From contig NW_026262668.1 in assembly GCF_021869535.1 (NCBI RefSeq), forward strand, positions 22,449,732-22,513,731: a stretch of 64,000 nt of DNA. The letters run 5' to 3'. This stretch comes from Mytilus californianus. Lineage: Eukaryota; Mollusca; Bivalvia; Mytilida; Mytilidae. The translations under genes and the position numbers were made by a program. The notes under the pieces were generated by a model. That model was not told where the DNA came from, did not search any database, and saw nothing but the letters and a program-made list of their open reading frames with translations. Positions 42,281 through 54,490 of this stretch are shown in pieces. Position 1 is the stretch's first letter. Each line of letters begins with the position of its first letter.

Positions 42281-43560
42281 TTTTGTCGAGCCTGCGGCAT
42301 TCATGCGCGAAAGCGAGACGAAATGGTCATAGATTCCACCAAGGACGGGGTCAACTTTTAGTTTCAGTCTGTGGATAAATTGTTTTTAGAAATCAATTAC
42401 TTTGTCAAACTTTTTATGGACTGTTATTAAATTCAGACAGAAGATTTTTTTATGACCAAAAGACAGTATATAGAGCACAATTTTGAAATATTTATTTTTC
42501 ATTTTTAAGTAATTTACTATTATATGGACTTAGTTTTTTTAGTTAACATTTGAATACAGTCTAAGGTTATTTTTTTCCAGTTATATTTCAATTAATGACT
42601 TTGTCAAATCTTCATGAAATTTGGACAGAAGCATTTTTATGACAAAAAGAAAGACCATATGAAGATTAAAATTTTGAAAATATGTATTTTTTTGTATTTT
42701 TTTTTGTATTTTACTGATAAATGGACTTAATTTTGTTTTCACAATTAACTTTAAGATACAATTTTATGTTAGTTTTTAAGTCATCAATAGCTTTGTCAAA
42801 CCATCATGGAAGTTGAACAGAAGCTTTTTATGATCAAAAGATAGTATCCAGATCAAAATGATAAACACACATTTTTTTTTACTTATTTAACTTATAAAAG
42901 GACTTAAAGGACTTGTTTTTTTTTTGCAGTTTTCAAGTAGATACAGTCTGGTTTGAAGTTTGTTACGCATTAATTCATTTGTCAAACTTTCAGAGAATAT
43001 AATGAAACTTTGACAGAAGCTTTTGTTATGATTAAGCGATTGTCTAAACTTTCTGAAGCAAAATTTATATTTCTTTCATTTTTTATGCCCCACCTAGGGG
43101 CATTATGTTTTTCGGTCTGTGCGTCCGTTCGTTCGTCCGTTCGTCTGTCCCGCTTCAGGTTAAAGTTTTTGGTTAAAGTTTTTGGTCAAGGTAGTTTTTG
43201 ATGAAGTTGAAGTCCAATCAACTTTAAACTTAGTACACATGTTCCCTGTGATATGATCTTTCTAATTTTAATGCCAAATTAGAGTTTTGACCCCAATTTC
43301 ACGGTCAACTGAACATAGAAAATGAAAGTGCGATAGGGGCATCCGTGTAATTTGGACACATTCTTGTTTAAAAGTATTTTACTGATAGATGTACTTAGTT
43401 TTTTTTAAAGTTAACATTTACAGACGGTCTAGGATTAATTTGTTTTTGACATGATAAATTTGTAAACCTTCATGGACCGTTATGAAGCATGGAAATAAGC
43501 CAATCTTCAAGATCAATAAGCTGCATCTAAAGAAAATGTTGCAGTTAACAATTCTATACT
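42280..43560 (+). mobile_element. HINE-like element with ~190 bp core units, interrupted by another HINE
   Basis: Begins near 42286 with GTCGAGCCTGCGG and GCGAAAGCGAGACG, a 5' end like that at 40985 but with the microsatellite lost. TTTGTCAAA phrases recur near 42401, 42600, 42792 and 42978, marking ~190 bp units. It is interrupted at about 43084-43370 and resumes afterwards with 'tattttactgatagatgtacttag'. The 3' end is unclear, near 43540-43560. Confidence 0.6.
43084..43370 (+). mobile_element. Short single-unit HINE nested in the previous one
   Basis: Starts TATGCCCCACCTAGGGGC, followed by a CGTCCGTTCGTTCGTCC microsatellite and one core unit. It ends in GGGGCATCCGTG...ACACATTCTTG. It is a well-known type of mussel repeat, recognised from memory. 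It separates two pieces of a core unit that read through on either side. Confidence 0.6.
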
Positions 43561-43870
43561 GTAGCTAATTGGAACCCAGTTGAAGTCTAGGATAGCAGTC
43601 AAGTAACAAGGAATGAAGTCCTTAATAAATCTACCATCTTTTTAAAGTAATATTGGACCGAGATGAAAATAATATAAAAATGGTTAAATTTGTATTATAT
43701 TAAACGGATATTCATCAAACTTTCCTCTTTGTTGCAATTTTTTTGTGATTCTGAAATTTATATTGTGGATAATTATCTGAGTGAATTGTCCAAATTTCGT
43801 ATCACGATTCTAACCATAAATCACGAAAGGGACTAATTTTAGCTGTTAGAAAGTTGAAATTTGACAGCCA
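43561..43870 (+). repeat. Dispersed repeat, also at 48440-48690
   Basis: GGAACCCAGTTGA, 'caataaatct'/'taataaatct', 'ggaccgagat'/'gtaccgagat' and a following A-rich stretch occur in the same order at 48450-48680. The identity of the family is unknown. Confidence 0.5.
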
Positions 43871-44077
43871 AATAAACAGGAGAAATCTGCATTTCTATCA
43901 TGAAATAATAGGGTCCGTCCTTGTTCCTGTCAAGAGTAGACGTACTTGAAGCTATTAGGTAAAAGAAAATCTTCAAAATGCGTTTTGTTTTGTCAATCAA
44001 ATTATAAAAAAATATATTGGAGAAATTATGAAGGATTTCGGTATTTATCATATTGGTGTAATGAACAGTTTATTTAA

Positions 44078-44266
44078 GAAATAATTCCTTCATGTCATGC
44101 TCTATGCTCATTTTAACATGGGTAGGCATTATATTTGTCGATATTTTACACTGAGCGTTATTTGTCGATATTTTACACTGAGCGTTAGCGAGGTGTAAAA
44201 TATCGACAAATATAATGCCTACCCATGTTAAAATGAGCATAGAGCATGACATGAAGGAATTATTTC
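44078..44266. repeat. 189 bp palindrome with a tandem duplication in one arm
   Basis: GAAATAATTCCTTCATGTCATG at the left is answered by its complement at 44245-44266, and the match extends almost to the centre. The left arm holds a 28-base tandem duplication (GTCGATATTTTACACTGAGC at ~44138 and again at ~44166). A hairpin MITE is the likely nature. It lies 310 bp downstream of the recombinase pseudogene. Confidence 0.8.
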
Positions 44267-44575
44267 GATTCTAATAGGACAAATACGGTATTTTTATAGG
44301 TCGAAGCGTACAAGTATACCTTAGGAATGTTTGGCTGTTCCTATTTCCTCCCAAATAAACTTGTACAAAATATACCGAAAAAAAGGTTCTGCAATGGAAT
44401 TATGAAATAAACAGATTTAAAAAACTTTTGATAAATAATTCTAACATTTATTATTCTAAAATAGAACAATAAATATCAAACAAGTTTTTGTTTCTGTTCA
44501 GAGATTTCTTTACGTCACAGCTCATAACGATGGTGGAAATGGCGGGTGACAGTTGCACATGAAGGTAAGACACAT

Positions 44576-47131
44576 TTATTCCTTATTTACCATGTTAATA
44601 GTGATTGTTCCCCCAGTGATTGTAGCGTTGGTGAAAATGTTTAAATCGGACAGTGGATTTCTCGCTAAAGAGGATGAAACAGCGATCTGGCATGAATTAT
44701 TCTGTGCAGATGTGGCACTAGCATTTGACTCTGTTTTGTTTTCATTCAAAGCAGAATCTGAATTGGCGGTTGCAACTCGCTGAAGTGTATTGGAAAGTTG
44801 CTTGTCAGTTGGACCTTCAATGTAGCTGTCCAAAGATTTAACATTCCGGTGTCCCGTTACAGACATAATAGCCCGGTCATCGACTCCCGCTCTTTTCAAT
44901 CATGTTGCCACGGTGGCTCTCATGCAGTGGTTTGTGTATCTGATAGATAGACCAGCTTCTTCAGATATTCTTGACATCATACTTGCCAGTTTGTTTTTGC
45001 CAATTGGTTGTGCAGCATACCATATAGTTGGTTTAGGATACTGGAGTGCTTGCTAAAAAAATGCTGTACACCTTGGACTAAGCTTTCCTAGATAAAAGTC
45101 CAAGCTAAACACTGGACAGTGAATGTCCCCAGGTTTAGCGTACATTCTTACGTCCCTTGAATTTTCTTTTGAGTCTACACCATGATGTGTTTTGTCACAC
45201 TCATTGTAAGTCATTTTGTAGTACTCTTGTCCTTTGTCATCTTTACATTTTGCATAAGTTGTTTTCTTCAAATCAGTAAGCCCCTCCTGTCCCCTCCTTC
45301 CAAAATTCAGCATAATGTCCCAGAAAACTTTATTTTGGAGAGTTACTGGGTGATCAGTACTGAAGATTCCACTGGAATACAGCTTTTGGATATCACCTTC
45401 AGCTACAGCCTTTTTATGTACAGTTATATCTTTCCCTTCCCTTTTCAATTTTTTCATCATACCCGTGATTACATGATTTGATGGCATAAATGATTTGTCA
45501 GTAATTATGTTAATTTCCCGATTATAAGGAGGACCAGTTATATGCCTAGAAATAGCAGATCGAATTCCGACGAGTGCTGACTTTGAATAATCAGTGCCTT
45601 GTTTGGTCTGCAAACTTGCATAAAAGTAGCACAATCTGTCATTTAGGATAGTTTCATCCAGTTCCTCAAAACTGCTGCTGTACTTATTTTCAGTTAGCCA
45701 ACCTGAAATTATTTGTACCATTTTTTTACGTATTCAAGTAATTCTTATAAATATTTTATTTAATTGTGATGAATTTTATATGCATATAATTTATTTCAAA
45801 GACTTGATTCATATAAATAAATAATAGAGGACTGTATATTGCTTTATGCATGTTTTAATTTAGCGTTTTATGCCAAAAGCATGTTGGTGTTCGTGCATAT
45901 TTTGTACATGTAGACTAGAGCGACCTACGTATACAGTATTCTATCAATCTTTTTATTTAGACTAAAAACATGATATTCAGCTTGTCTTCTTTTCATGTAC
46001 CAACATGTTCATGTCATTCAAAATTTTGTAGTGAAAATAAGTTATGCTTTTGCTGCTGTAATACTTAACGAAACAGTAAACCCTGGTAGTATTTTGGAAG
46101 TACACCGATCTATAGGAGGATGGGGTTCGATCCCCACTGGGGTGTTTTGTTTACTACTTCAGCATGCTCATAACTGTTATAATAATTTATTTAATATATT
46201 TTTTCAAGTATGCTTGCATATATGATAAATAACACTACGTCAAGTACAATAAAAAAAAATCAAATATCAAGGAATATTTTTATTTTAATTCTACATCTTG
46301 ACAATCGAAAGTACATCTCATTTAAGAATACAACATTTGTAATTTGCATCATTTGATTTTTTTAATTTCTTGTTATTTAAGTTATATTCCATAACACTGA
46401 AGAGTAAATTTTATGTTTGAAAACGGTAAAAAAAAATATTGCTAGGTTGCTGACTCATTGCCGAATACCATAAGTACGGCATTACCTCACGATTTTCTAT
46501 ATTTATCATTAAAATGTTTTATTGAAACCAATTTACCATCAATTTATGATTATATTTTCTTTCCAATGTAATATTTTTGCATTTTATGGTTTTTACCTCT
46601 TAGAAGTTTGACACCCCATACTGTCTGCTGGTTGGTTCTTGGCTCAGTTCTTGCCAGCGCTAACTTTTCAATTTCTTCTTTGCTAGGCAGCTCCTTAAAT
46701 CTTGACTTTTTGGCAGGTGGTTCTTGGTTTATACATTTAGCAGTTAAGTCTTCATCAATCTGAGATAGTTCCTCATCTGACTGTGACTGTTCATTATTTT
46801 CAAAACTGAATATGGTGTCCTCTGTCAATTTTGAGAATGAGGAACTAACTCTGGCATCACATATCTCGTGTCTGAAAACCCTTTTTGTTCCTCCATCAGC
46901 CATAGATTGTATTATGTACTGCCTGACAGCATTGTGTTCCATAAAGTGGTCTGTTATCTTATAAGATGTCCCTTTATAATCTACTTTAAGTCCAATTTTC
47001 AACGGCGATACTGTGTATCTATACATTTTGACAGCAGACGATGAGTCATCGGCGCGCGGACATGTGCATTTACATGGGAGGTTTGCTAAATGGACGGAAC
47101 AGCCGAAACAAACGCTGCCGGTTGCAGCCAT
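44576..47131 (-). pseudogene. Crypton-like tyrosine-recombinase gene, two exons, two in-frame stops
   Basis: Exon 1 (47131-46597) encodes an N-terminal domain with a cysteine cluster (CFGC and CKC), an acidic middle and a basic PPAKKSR nuclear-signal-like segment. A donor AGAG/GTAAAA lies at 46596. The acceptor ATTTCAG ends at 45703. The join is phase 1 and keeps VWGVKLLRG-WLTENKY continuous. Exon 2 (45702-44576) has the recombinase fold: the first catalytic Arg in NFGRRGQE, H-x2-R in NHCMRAT, GHRNVKSLDSY with the distal His and nucleophile Tyr. Stops TAG (45055-45053) and TGA (44902-44900) interrupt it without frame change. The second falls between the H-x2-R box and the Tyr, so no truncated product is active. 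Similar domesticated Crypton genes are numerous in molluscs. The end TITINMVNKE is clean. Confidence 0.8.
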
Positions 47132-48430
47132 TTTCAGCCATTTTCATATTAAATAAGCTTTTAAACACTAATAGAGGGAAATTATATGATGTTGTACATC
47201 AATAACTGATAAATTTTATGTAAGCAGTTAAAATATATGAATTTTATGAAGATAAAAATGAAAACAACGAGAATGCAAATAGTAAGTTTATGCGCATGTG
47301 TCAAACATATTTTTTGTGCTAATTAGAACACAGCTTTGTTTACAAAGCGTAATAGGGACGTCATATTAGAATATAGAATTATATTACAAAAGTACATGAT
47401 CTGCCTTAGTTTGAGCCGATTTCAGTTTCAAATTTCATTGTATTGGCCACAAAGCTGTTGTCCATGAGAGACAGTGTAAGGTTGGGGAGTTTTATTCCAT
47501 TTTCTTTTATCAACAGTACCATATACTCTTCATTTATTGATATGTTGACTGTATAAAATATGCGTAATATTATACCATTCAAGCAAAAAGACTTTTATAT
47601 AGCCATCAATAAAACTGATCAATTCTGTAATAAGCTTGATATGATTAGGGTCAAACATTCTCAGTTTTGTACTTTTAAAAGTTAAACTTTGTCTGAAATG
47701 TGCAGTTTTTTAAGTGAAGGTCAATGAAAAATGAGCGATATTTTGACAGTTTTGATAAAAAAAAATGCCTATATTTACGTAGAATGTTCGTGTTTTGATA
47801 TGAAAATCAACTGTTTAATGCAGTACAGCAACTAAACATACTCTTATCTGATCGTAACATAGTCCGTGCACTCTTTCATGACGTTTATTGAAAGTATGGA
47901 ATTTTTCAACAACATAGATTTGCATTTTATTTGTATTCTTCATGACTGATTTTCAGTTTCGTGCGGTTGAAATTGAAGAGAAATCGTGTTGCTCAGCCTT
48001 TAGTTTTCTGTGAAATGTTTCGTATACTGTTGTTTGTCTTTTAGTCTTTTTAGGTTTTTTTTTTTTTGCAATGGCGTTGTCAGTTTATTTAGGACTAATG
48101 AGTATCGGTATCTTTCGCCTCTCTTTTCAGCTACTGTAAACGTACATCAACGATTTCTCATTTGAAATATACTTGCATATCTCTGGAACTAAAATTAAAT
48201 TTGGTGCGTTTTTTTTAGTTCAAAGATATTGTTTTTATATAACATTTTCGTCATCAACAAGTTCTTGTAATGTTAAAGGTAAAAGTAGAGTGAAGGACAA
48301 TCAATTTGAAGACTTCTTTTGCCAAAACAAACCTTCACGGAAAATATTATGTTCTTGGTTAGAAGGAGAGACCTCTTGTTTCTGGCTTTGAAAGCAAAGG
48401 CAAAGACAAAGATATAATCTTTACTAATTA
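47132..48430. other. No gene; retroelement-tail phrases near 47960-48130
   Basis: The stretch with GCAATGGCGTTGTCAGTTTA and GGTATCTTTCGCCTCTCTTT resembles a mussel retroelement 3' tail. Otherwise AT-rich. The first ~300 bases should hold the promoter of the recombinase gene, but no element stands out. Confidence 0.4.
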
Positions 48431-48439
48431 TATTGCCGA

Positions 48440-48690
48440 TCTGATAGGAATAGGAACCCAGTTGACAGGTAACCAGTCCAGTAACCTTGATTGAAGTTCT
48501 GCAATAAATCTTTTTAAGGGTTTTTGTACCGAGATTAAAATTATGAAAAGGTGATTGAATTTGTAGTTTTCACACAGGTATTTATTTTACTTTGAACTTC
48601 TTTAAAAATACGTAATCCAGAAATGGTGGATGAATATCTTAGTAAATGGTCAAAATTTCACTTTTGATTAAAACAAAAAAAATGATAAAT
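48440..48690 (+). repeat. Second copy of the dispersed repeat at 43561-43870
   Basis: Same phrase order as the first copy, with clear divergence. No coding capacity. Confidence 0.5.
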
Positions 48691-49925
48691 TGATCCTATC
48701 AATATAAAAAAAAATGATATATCAAATGTTGGTCATGACCCTTTCGAGGGTTCTTAGAAATCAACAGACAACAATCATGAGAAAGAAATTGCAAGTTGGC
48801 AGTTGAATGTATGAAATAAAACATCTGAATCACATCTGAATTCTGGGTGTTCATTCCAATAAGCAATGGTGCCTGGATTGTCATTAAAATTTTAATGTTA
48901 TACAAAAAGTACAACACATGTACTACGGCTAAGAGCAAAAAACCGTCGTTGACAAAAACTAAAATGTCCCACATTAAGTTACATTTTATGTAAGCAAACC
49001 AAATGTTTGACCGACTCCGATTTTAAAACTTCTAGTTTTTAATATTCGAATTGTCTAAGTCATATGGGCATTTTTCCTTTATTTCCAAGTAAAGGATAAC
49101 GCCGAAATGCGACTGTCATACAAGTAAGAGGTTCAGCTAGCTATAAAACCAGATTTAATCCACCATTTTCTACATAAGGAAATACCTGTACCAAGTCAGG
49201 AATATGACAGTTGTTTTCCATTCGTTAGATGTGTTTGAGCTTTTGATTTTGCCATTTTATAAAGGACATTCCGTTTTGAATTTCCCTTGGAGTTCGGTTG
49301 TTTTGTTATTTTACTTTTTTCTGAAGTGCGATGGATTACATGACCTTTACTTTCAAAGTTTAACTTGTTGACATGCCGATGTAGACCCCAATTTGTTTGT
49401 TAGAATCAGCTTTTCAGATTTTCATGTAAATAATGGAGAGTAAGTAGTAAAATTAAATACGGCGATCTCTCATTTGGTATGAAACTGTAACTAAGGACAT
49501 ACATAATTCCGTGATATATTCTTGTATTTCAAATGTTACAAATGATATTCAAACAGTATACGATTATCGCAATTTTAATATATTCAATCACAATTTGTAT
49601 GGTAAACTGGCTCATTGCAGGATGGTAATTCTTTTACCGAAATACTATAAATGTTTAATGGACAATAATGAATGCAAATTTAACAAGTTCTGTGCCGTAG
49701 GGCCAATATTTTGGCCTTTGCGATTTCTCAAAAAATGCCAAGAGCCCAATCCAGGGAAATAAAAATTCAGATTACTTTATGGTACAGACACATATCAAGC
49801 CCACAAGGTATATCACCAGCCATTGCAGATCGTTCTAAGGCTTTCAGACGACTTTACTGTAATAAGGTCAATGATCATTGGGCATCGCCAGAGATATAAA
49901 CAGTTTTATTATAATAAAAACTTAA
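48691..49925. other. Non-coding, with a retroelement tail at 49080-49330
   Basis: 49120-49320 contains CTATAAAACCAGATTTAA, TACCAAGTCAGGAATATG and TTCCCTTGGAGTTCGG, a tail also found reversed at 7430-7560 and in part at 24590-24650. Two overlapping ORFs at 49511-49899 lack any motif. Confidence 0.45.
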
Positions 49926-50315
49926 GGATGTTCGCTACTCTGTTTTAGAAAAATAAACTTTTTAAAAGACTGCTATAAATTGATAGTATATAAATAAAGG
50001 AACTGAAAAAGCAGAAAAAAATAATGGGTCCGTGTACTTGTTTTCGAGATATAGCCAGTGAAAGTTTGGCGGGAAATGATTCTCTATAGTTTTTTCTTAC
50101 ATTTAACATTGTCACCTTTTTTTTCTTTCAAAAACTATCAAAAATTAAAGAGGACTTTATAAGATTTTCAAATATGGCTTTTTAAATAATATGTAATAAA
50201 ATAATGAAAAGAAAAGTAGGGGTTAGCGGGCAAAATTTTTAATAGCACTACATGGATAAAACCAGAGGATTCCGACTATCTGGCAAACAATAAAAAACAT
50301 GAGGAGCGAACATCC
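49926..50315. mobile_element. 390 bp MITE flanked by TTAA
   Basis: TTAA at 49922-49925 and 50316-50319. The inverted ends GGATGTTCGCTACTC and GAGGAGCGAACATCC differ at one position. A TTAA duplication fits piggyBac- or Kolobok-type elements. The interior is AT-rich without ORF. Confidence 0.85.
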
Positions 50316-50319
50316 TTAA

Positions 50320-52012
50320 TGGTATAAATCTTGGTCAGCCAGCCTTATTGTTTCCTGGAGATTTCCTACATCTCGCATTGTTACTGTTTTTTATTCCTCG
50401 GACTAGTCTATTGTACGCAGTTTTTTTCTATCTTACAAGGAAATAATGTTATAAAACATACTGATTCCGACGCATCGTTTAAGGTTAATGACCCATTCTG
50501 TAGGCATATGTATTACTAAATATTCAAAGTGCTACAATATCAAAACAATAATGATACAGAATAAAAGTGAACTGCCATTTTGTACATATACCAAAGGGAA
50601 ACGTTGTTCAAAGCAATACTGTTTTAAAATATTTCATAGAAAATTGGGACTTGGTGGCAAATAAAGCCAAGATTTTTGAAAAAAAACCAAACCCATAGAC
50701 TTTAGTACAGAGATTGTTTTCGCTATAAAATTGTAAACATAGATTACTCACATGTTTGTCCATGATGTGCTAGCGTAAATTGTCTACGAAAAGTAATAAA
50801 AAACCTAAACGATCCAAAAAACCTTGTGCTGAGTAACTAAGTACTTGTTTTAACCAATATCTTTATTTATTTTTGATGGAAATCATTGCTAGCACTTCAT
50901 GCCATAATCCTCTATCCATTTAGCACCGAATTGTCGAATAAAGGAATACAATGGGAAAGGCTGCATATTTTTTATATACTTTCCATATGTTTAGCATTGA
51001 AACAACAAAAATGCACATTTTCCTTAAAAATTTCAGTGTAATCCATGAATTAGAATTTTTAAGTCATCTTTGATTGCACGAATGAGATTTCTCGACACGG
51101 TTGATTCATGAATGTGATTGATTAATTGTTATTTGTTGCGTTGGAAATGGCAAATATTTCATTCATGTTCAGGACGAGAACTAATTATCAAAAACTACAA
51201 TAGGTAGGTCCTGTAATAGAGGCTGTCCGGGATGAAAGTCGATGAAAATGGCCTGCCACTGGAAATTAATGATATTATTGGATAAGAACAGAAATTTTGC
51301 CTTGCAACAAACCATCTACACACACCTCAAAGAATTTTTGCAAGGGTTCTTCACGTGCAGAGAGCGAGGTGTTGAATTTAACTTCCCCATTCTAACCAGA
51401 CGGGTCTGCATACTTTTACATCCCACACGACCAAACGGACGGCCCACTCTTGCAAGGGTTTTACTGCCGGTAGAAAAAAGACCAAAGTGACCATATTTCG
51501 TTTAACCAGTCACAGCTTGATCATGAACATAACTTTGGGCCAGAGTTACATGTGCGTGATACAATTCTCAGAGACTGATAGATATAGCATTGAGGCAATG
51601 ACATTTTATATTGATATCAGCTCCCCAAGGTTCGGAAGTGTAAATGTTTACTAATGACTACCAGCATTTGGTTTGAAGAATACATTAGCAATCGTATAAT
51701 TAATCAAATAAGAGATGATTGTTTTAATGTTTCTGGACAAAACGTGTGAGTCTTCTAAGGAAGATGTGTGTCGCCTGCCATCGCCTGGCGCAAAATGTTT
51801 TTTATAGCGAAACTCGCACAATTTTTTTTGATTTTGTTATGATAATCAATTAAACAATCATTCCGATCAAAAATGAATAACAAATGCACAATGTCAATTG
51901 CTGTATAAAATCACAGTAGGTATAGTGTACGGCTGGGATCGTGTTTTTTCGAATGATTTGATCGGGGTTTTTTCGAGTGTGACCCCCTTTTTTAAAGTGA
52001 ATATGATTAATA
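50320..52012. other. Gene-free stretch with a less AT-rich island
   Basis: Around 51330-51480 composition is clearly less AT-rich than the surroundings (phrases such as CAAACGGACGGCCCACTC). An 82-codon ORF spans it, but neither strand shows a known motif. Otherwise nothing is seen. Confidence 0.35.
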
Positions 52013-52555
52013 CTAGAGGCTCTAAAGAGCCTGTGTCGCTCACCTTGGTCTATGTCCATATTCAACAAAGGACACTCGTTAACATTGTAGACGAGAATAG
52101 AATTCATGACAAAAATATCTGTTTTGTTGATCTTGTATTGCTGATCATTTAGTCTGTTTAGTTTCTCTCTATCTTCTTTAGTTTTTACTCAAAACACAAA
52201 AGAGGGTTAAAAAAATCCTCATTTAAGGGCAATCACTCATATAAAGAGAGACAGTCTACTAACTATATCGGCAAAGTTTGACTTGTTAGTAGATCTTGTC
52301 TTGCTGATCATTTTTATGATTTAAAGTGTCTATTTATCTATTATAATTTGTATCATATAAGGCAAAACGCAAAAATAGGGTAAACAAATCGTCACTAAAG
52401 GGCAATAACTCCAATAAAGAGTCATCGGACGGTTTCCTCCATTTGTCTTAATTGTAGATCTTGTCTTGCAGATCATTTTTGCGTATTCAAGTTTCTATCT
52501 ATCTATTATAATTTTTAAGATATGAGGCAAAACGCATAAAAGGTTGATTGCAAGA
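52013..52555 (-). mobile_element. HINE 3' part, reversed, with three ~180 bp core units
   Basis: On the minus strand it ends with hairpin AGGCTCTTTAGAGCCT (52032-52017), CTAG (52016-52013) and T. This end is almost the same as that of 19213-20897, although the core units differ. Core phrases 'gatcttgtcttgc.gatcatt' recur near 52120, 52295 and 52460. It is truncated near 52555, where the TIR of the next element begins. Confidence 0.7.
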
Positions 52556-53750
52556 TGGTACGCCTAAACACTGCTCAGGACCTCCTGAGTGCACTCAGGA
52601 CTAAAAAAGTGCACCCAGGACTCTTTATAGTTATCGTATATGCACACAGGACGAATATATGTATTCGTTGCACGCTGTTTATTTTAGTGGTAAATTTTGA
52701 TAGATTTTGAAAACGAACTTCGAGATATATTGATTATTTTTATAAAATAATGAGAGCACGTGTCACTGATTACACAACTACTCAGCCGTGAATTATCCAA
52801 TCAACATAATTGATTGGATTATCCTTATTGCTTATGAATAGAACAGTGTTTTGATTAAAATTGAATTATACATGTTATACTATGTATTTAAGTTGTTTCG
52901 GAATTGTTTCATTTTACATGTATTAAATTTACTTTGTGCGTAGTGCATTTTTACGATTATGAAGAAAAAAAATAAAAACTCCTTTTCAATGCATTTTAAT
53001 AATTTCTCTTATGTTCGTGACCTGTTATACAGTGAAACGTGACTTCCGTCGATGGTGGATGTCTTTTATTTTGGGAGCGGATAAATTTATACTTTTATCG
53101 TTTTACAGATATATTTTATGTATAAACAGGAATATTACATACACGCACTGTCCTACATCAATCATACCATTATTGGAGTAAAAACTTTTCATGGTGCCAA
53201 ACGATTGAATAAGAAATTCAACTTCACTTGAAATTAGGTGAAAACTACTCACAACGCTGGACGGCGGCCATTAAACATGGCAGTTATTTAATTTGATAGA
53301 AGAGTTTTCCCAGACAACTATAGGCTTATAAACATTTATCCTTATATTCGAAGGTGCATTTGGCTTTCTTCCAAAACATTTTATACAATAATTTCTGAAA
53401 AATCAAGTTAACCAAAAGGTAATTTGACAAGTATAAAACCATTCAAACAAAACGTGATTTGTACCTTCTCACTTTCTATGAACGGATTGCAGTAACAACC
53501 TTGCAACCGCTTTATATAATCATCATAATCATCATATTAACATTTGCTTTGACATGTGCTAGTGAATCTGATATTTCCTGCTTGCCTCTGTAGAATAGTG
53601 TGATATAGCGTAAACTTTTATGTGTATATATATATTGGTTGTGTATATAACATTTTAACAATATCTACTACGAGCAGAAATTTTTAATATCTATTTTGTG
53701 GTTGCTATCACTGACAAACCGTATACCTCTACTATAACTGATATACATAC

Positions 53751-54470
53751 ATGTCTATACTGCAAATTAAAAAAAAACAGACAAGCAAACTCATAGCTGA
53801 AGAATCCAATTTAGACCCAAGTCTCTATCAACCGGAAATATATGTTATCACAGACAGTAAAGACAACTATATAAAACCTGTGATACCAGGGCGATTAAGA
53901 TCCTCTATACATATATTCTCTGAAAAAGGTGCGACTATACATTCAAACATAGTCAACACAGCTGTACGAAACATACAAACAGCCACAAATCCTATAGTAT
54001 TTCTCTGGTTTGGTACATGTGAGATATAAAAAAAAACCTGGTAGATTTTTGTACATCATCAATCATCCATATCAATCTATTGAACAAATATTAACAGAGT
54101 ATAGAACAGTGAAAAAATAACATACTCCTTGCCAATCCATCCGCCACTGTTATAGCAATTGATTGCCCATATTTCTCAATCTATATCTGGAATCAATCTC
54201 GAGGTTATCAATTCAATACTGAAAGTACAATCCGATACAAAGATACGGATACCAAGTTAAAATCTGCTTTCGATTATTTCAACCAACAGTTAACTCATCT
54301 CAATAGAAACGCATTGGTGCCACATATTGCCCAAGACCAAGTTATCTCATCAAAACAACGTCGACGCTCCAGAACTCAATATAAAATCAGCTTCAAATCA
54401 TTATTTGACGGTATACACCCAAAAACGTCCTATTTCTCGCCTCTGGCTACACCGATTGGTTAAGTTAGCA
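53751..54470 (+). pseudogene. Upstream ORF of the non-LTR element, broken (unknown)
   Basis: An open start of 92 codons (MSILQIKKKQTSKLIAEES...FLWFGTCEI) is followed, after a frame change near 54030, by pieces in other frames. These read KPGRFLYIINHPYQSIEQIL and, near 54355, a basic RRRSRTQYKISFKSLFDG. The basic segment suggests nucleic-acid binding. I do not recognise the family. Its position before the PHD ORF suggests a first ORF of the retrotransposon, or a separate gene carried by the enclosing element. Confidence 0.5.
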
Positions 54471-54490
54471 AAAAACCTCAGAAACAACCA

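Noticed and set aside
45182-45481. 99-codon plus-strand ORF
   Set aside because: Antisense to the recombinase exon; no motif of its own.
46085-46150. GGTTCGATCCCCAC, resembling a tRNA T-arm or B box
   Set aside because: The stem pairs poorly and no acceptor, D or anticodon arms could be fitted around it. It may be a relic of a SINE promoter, but the support is too thin.
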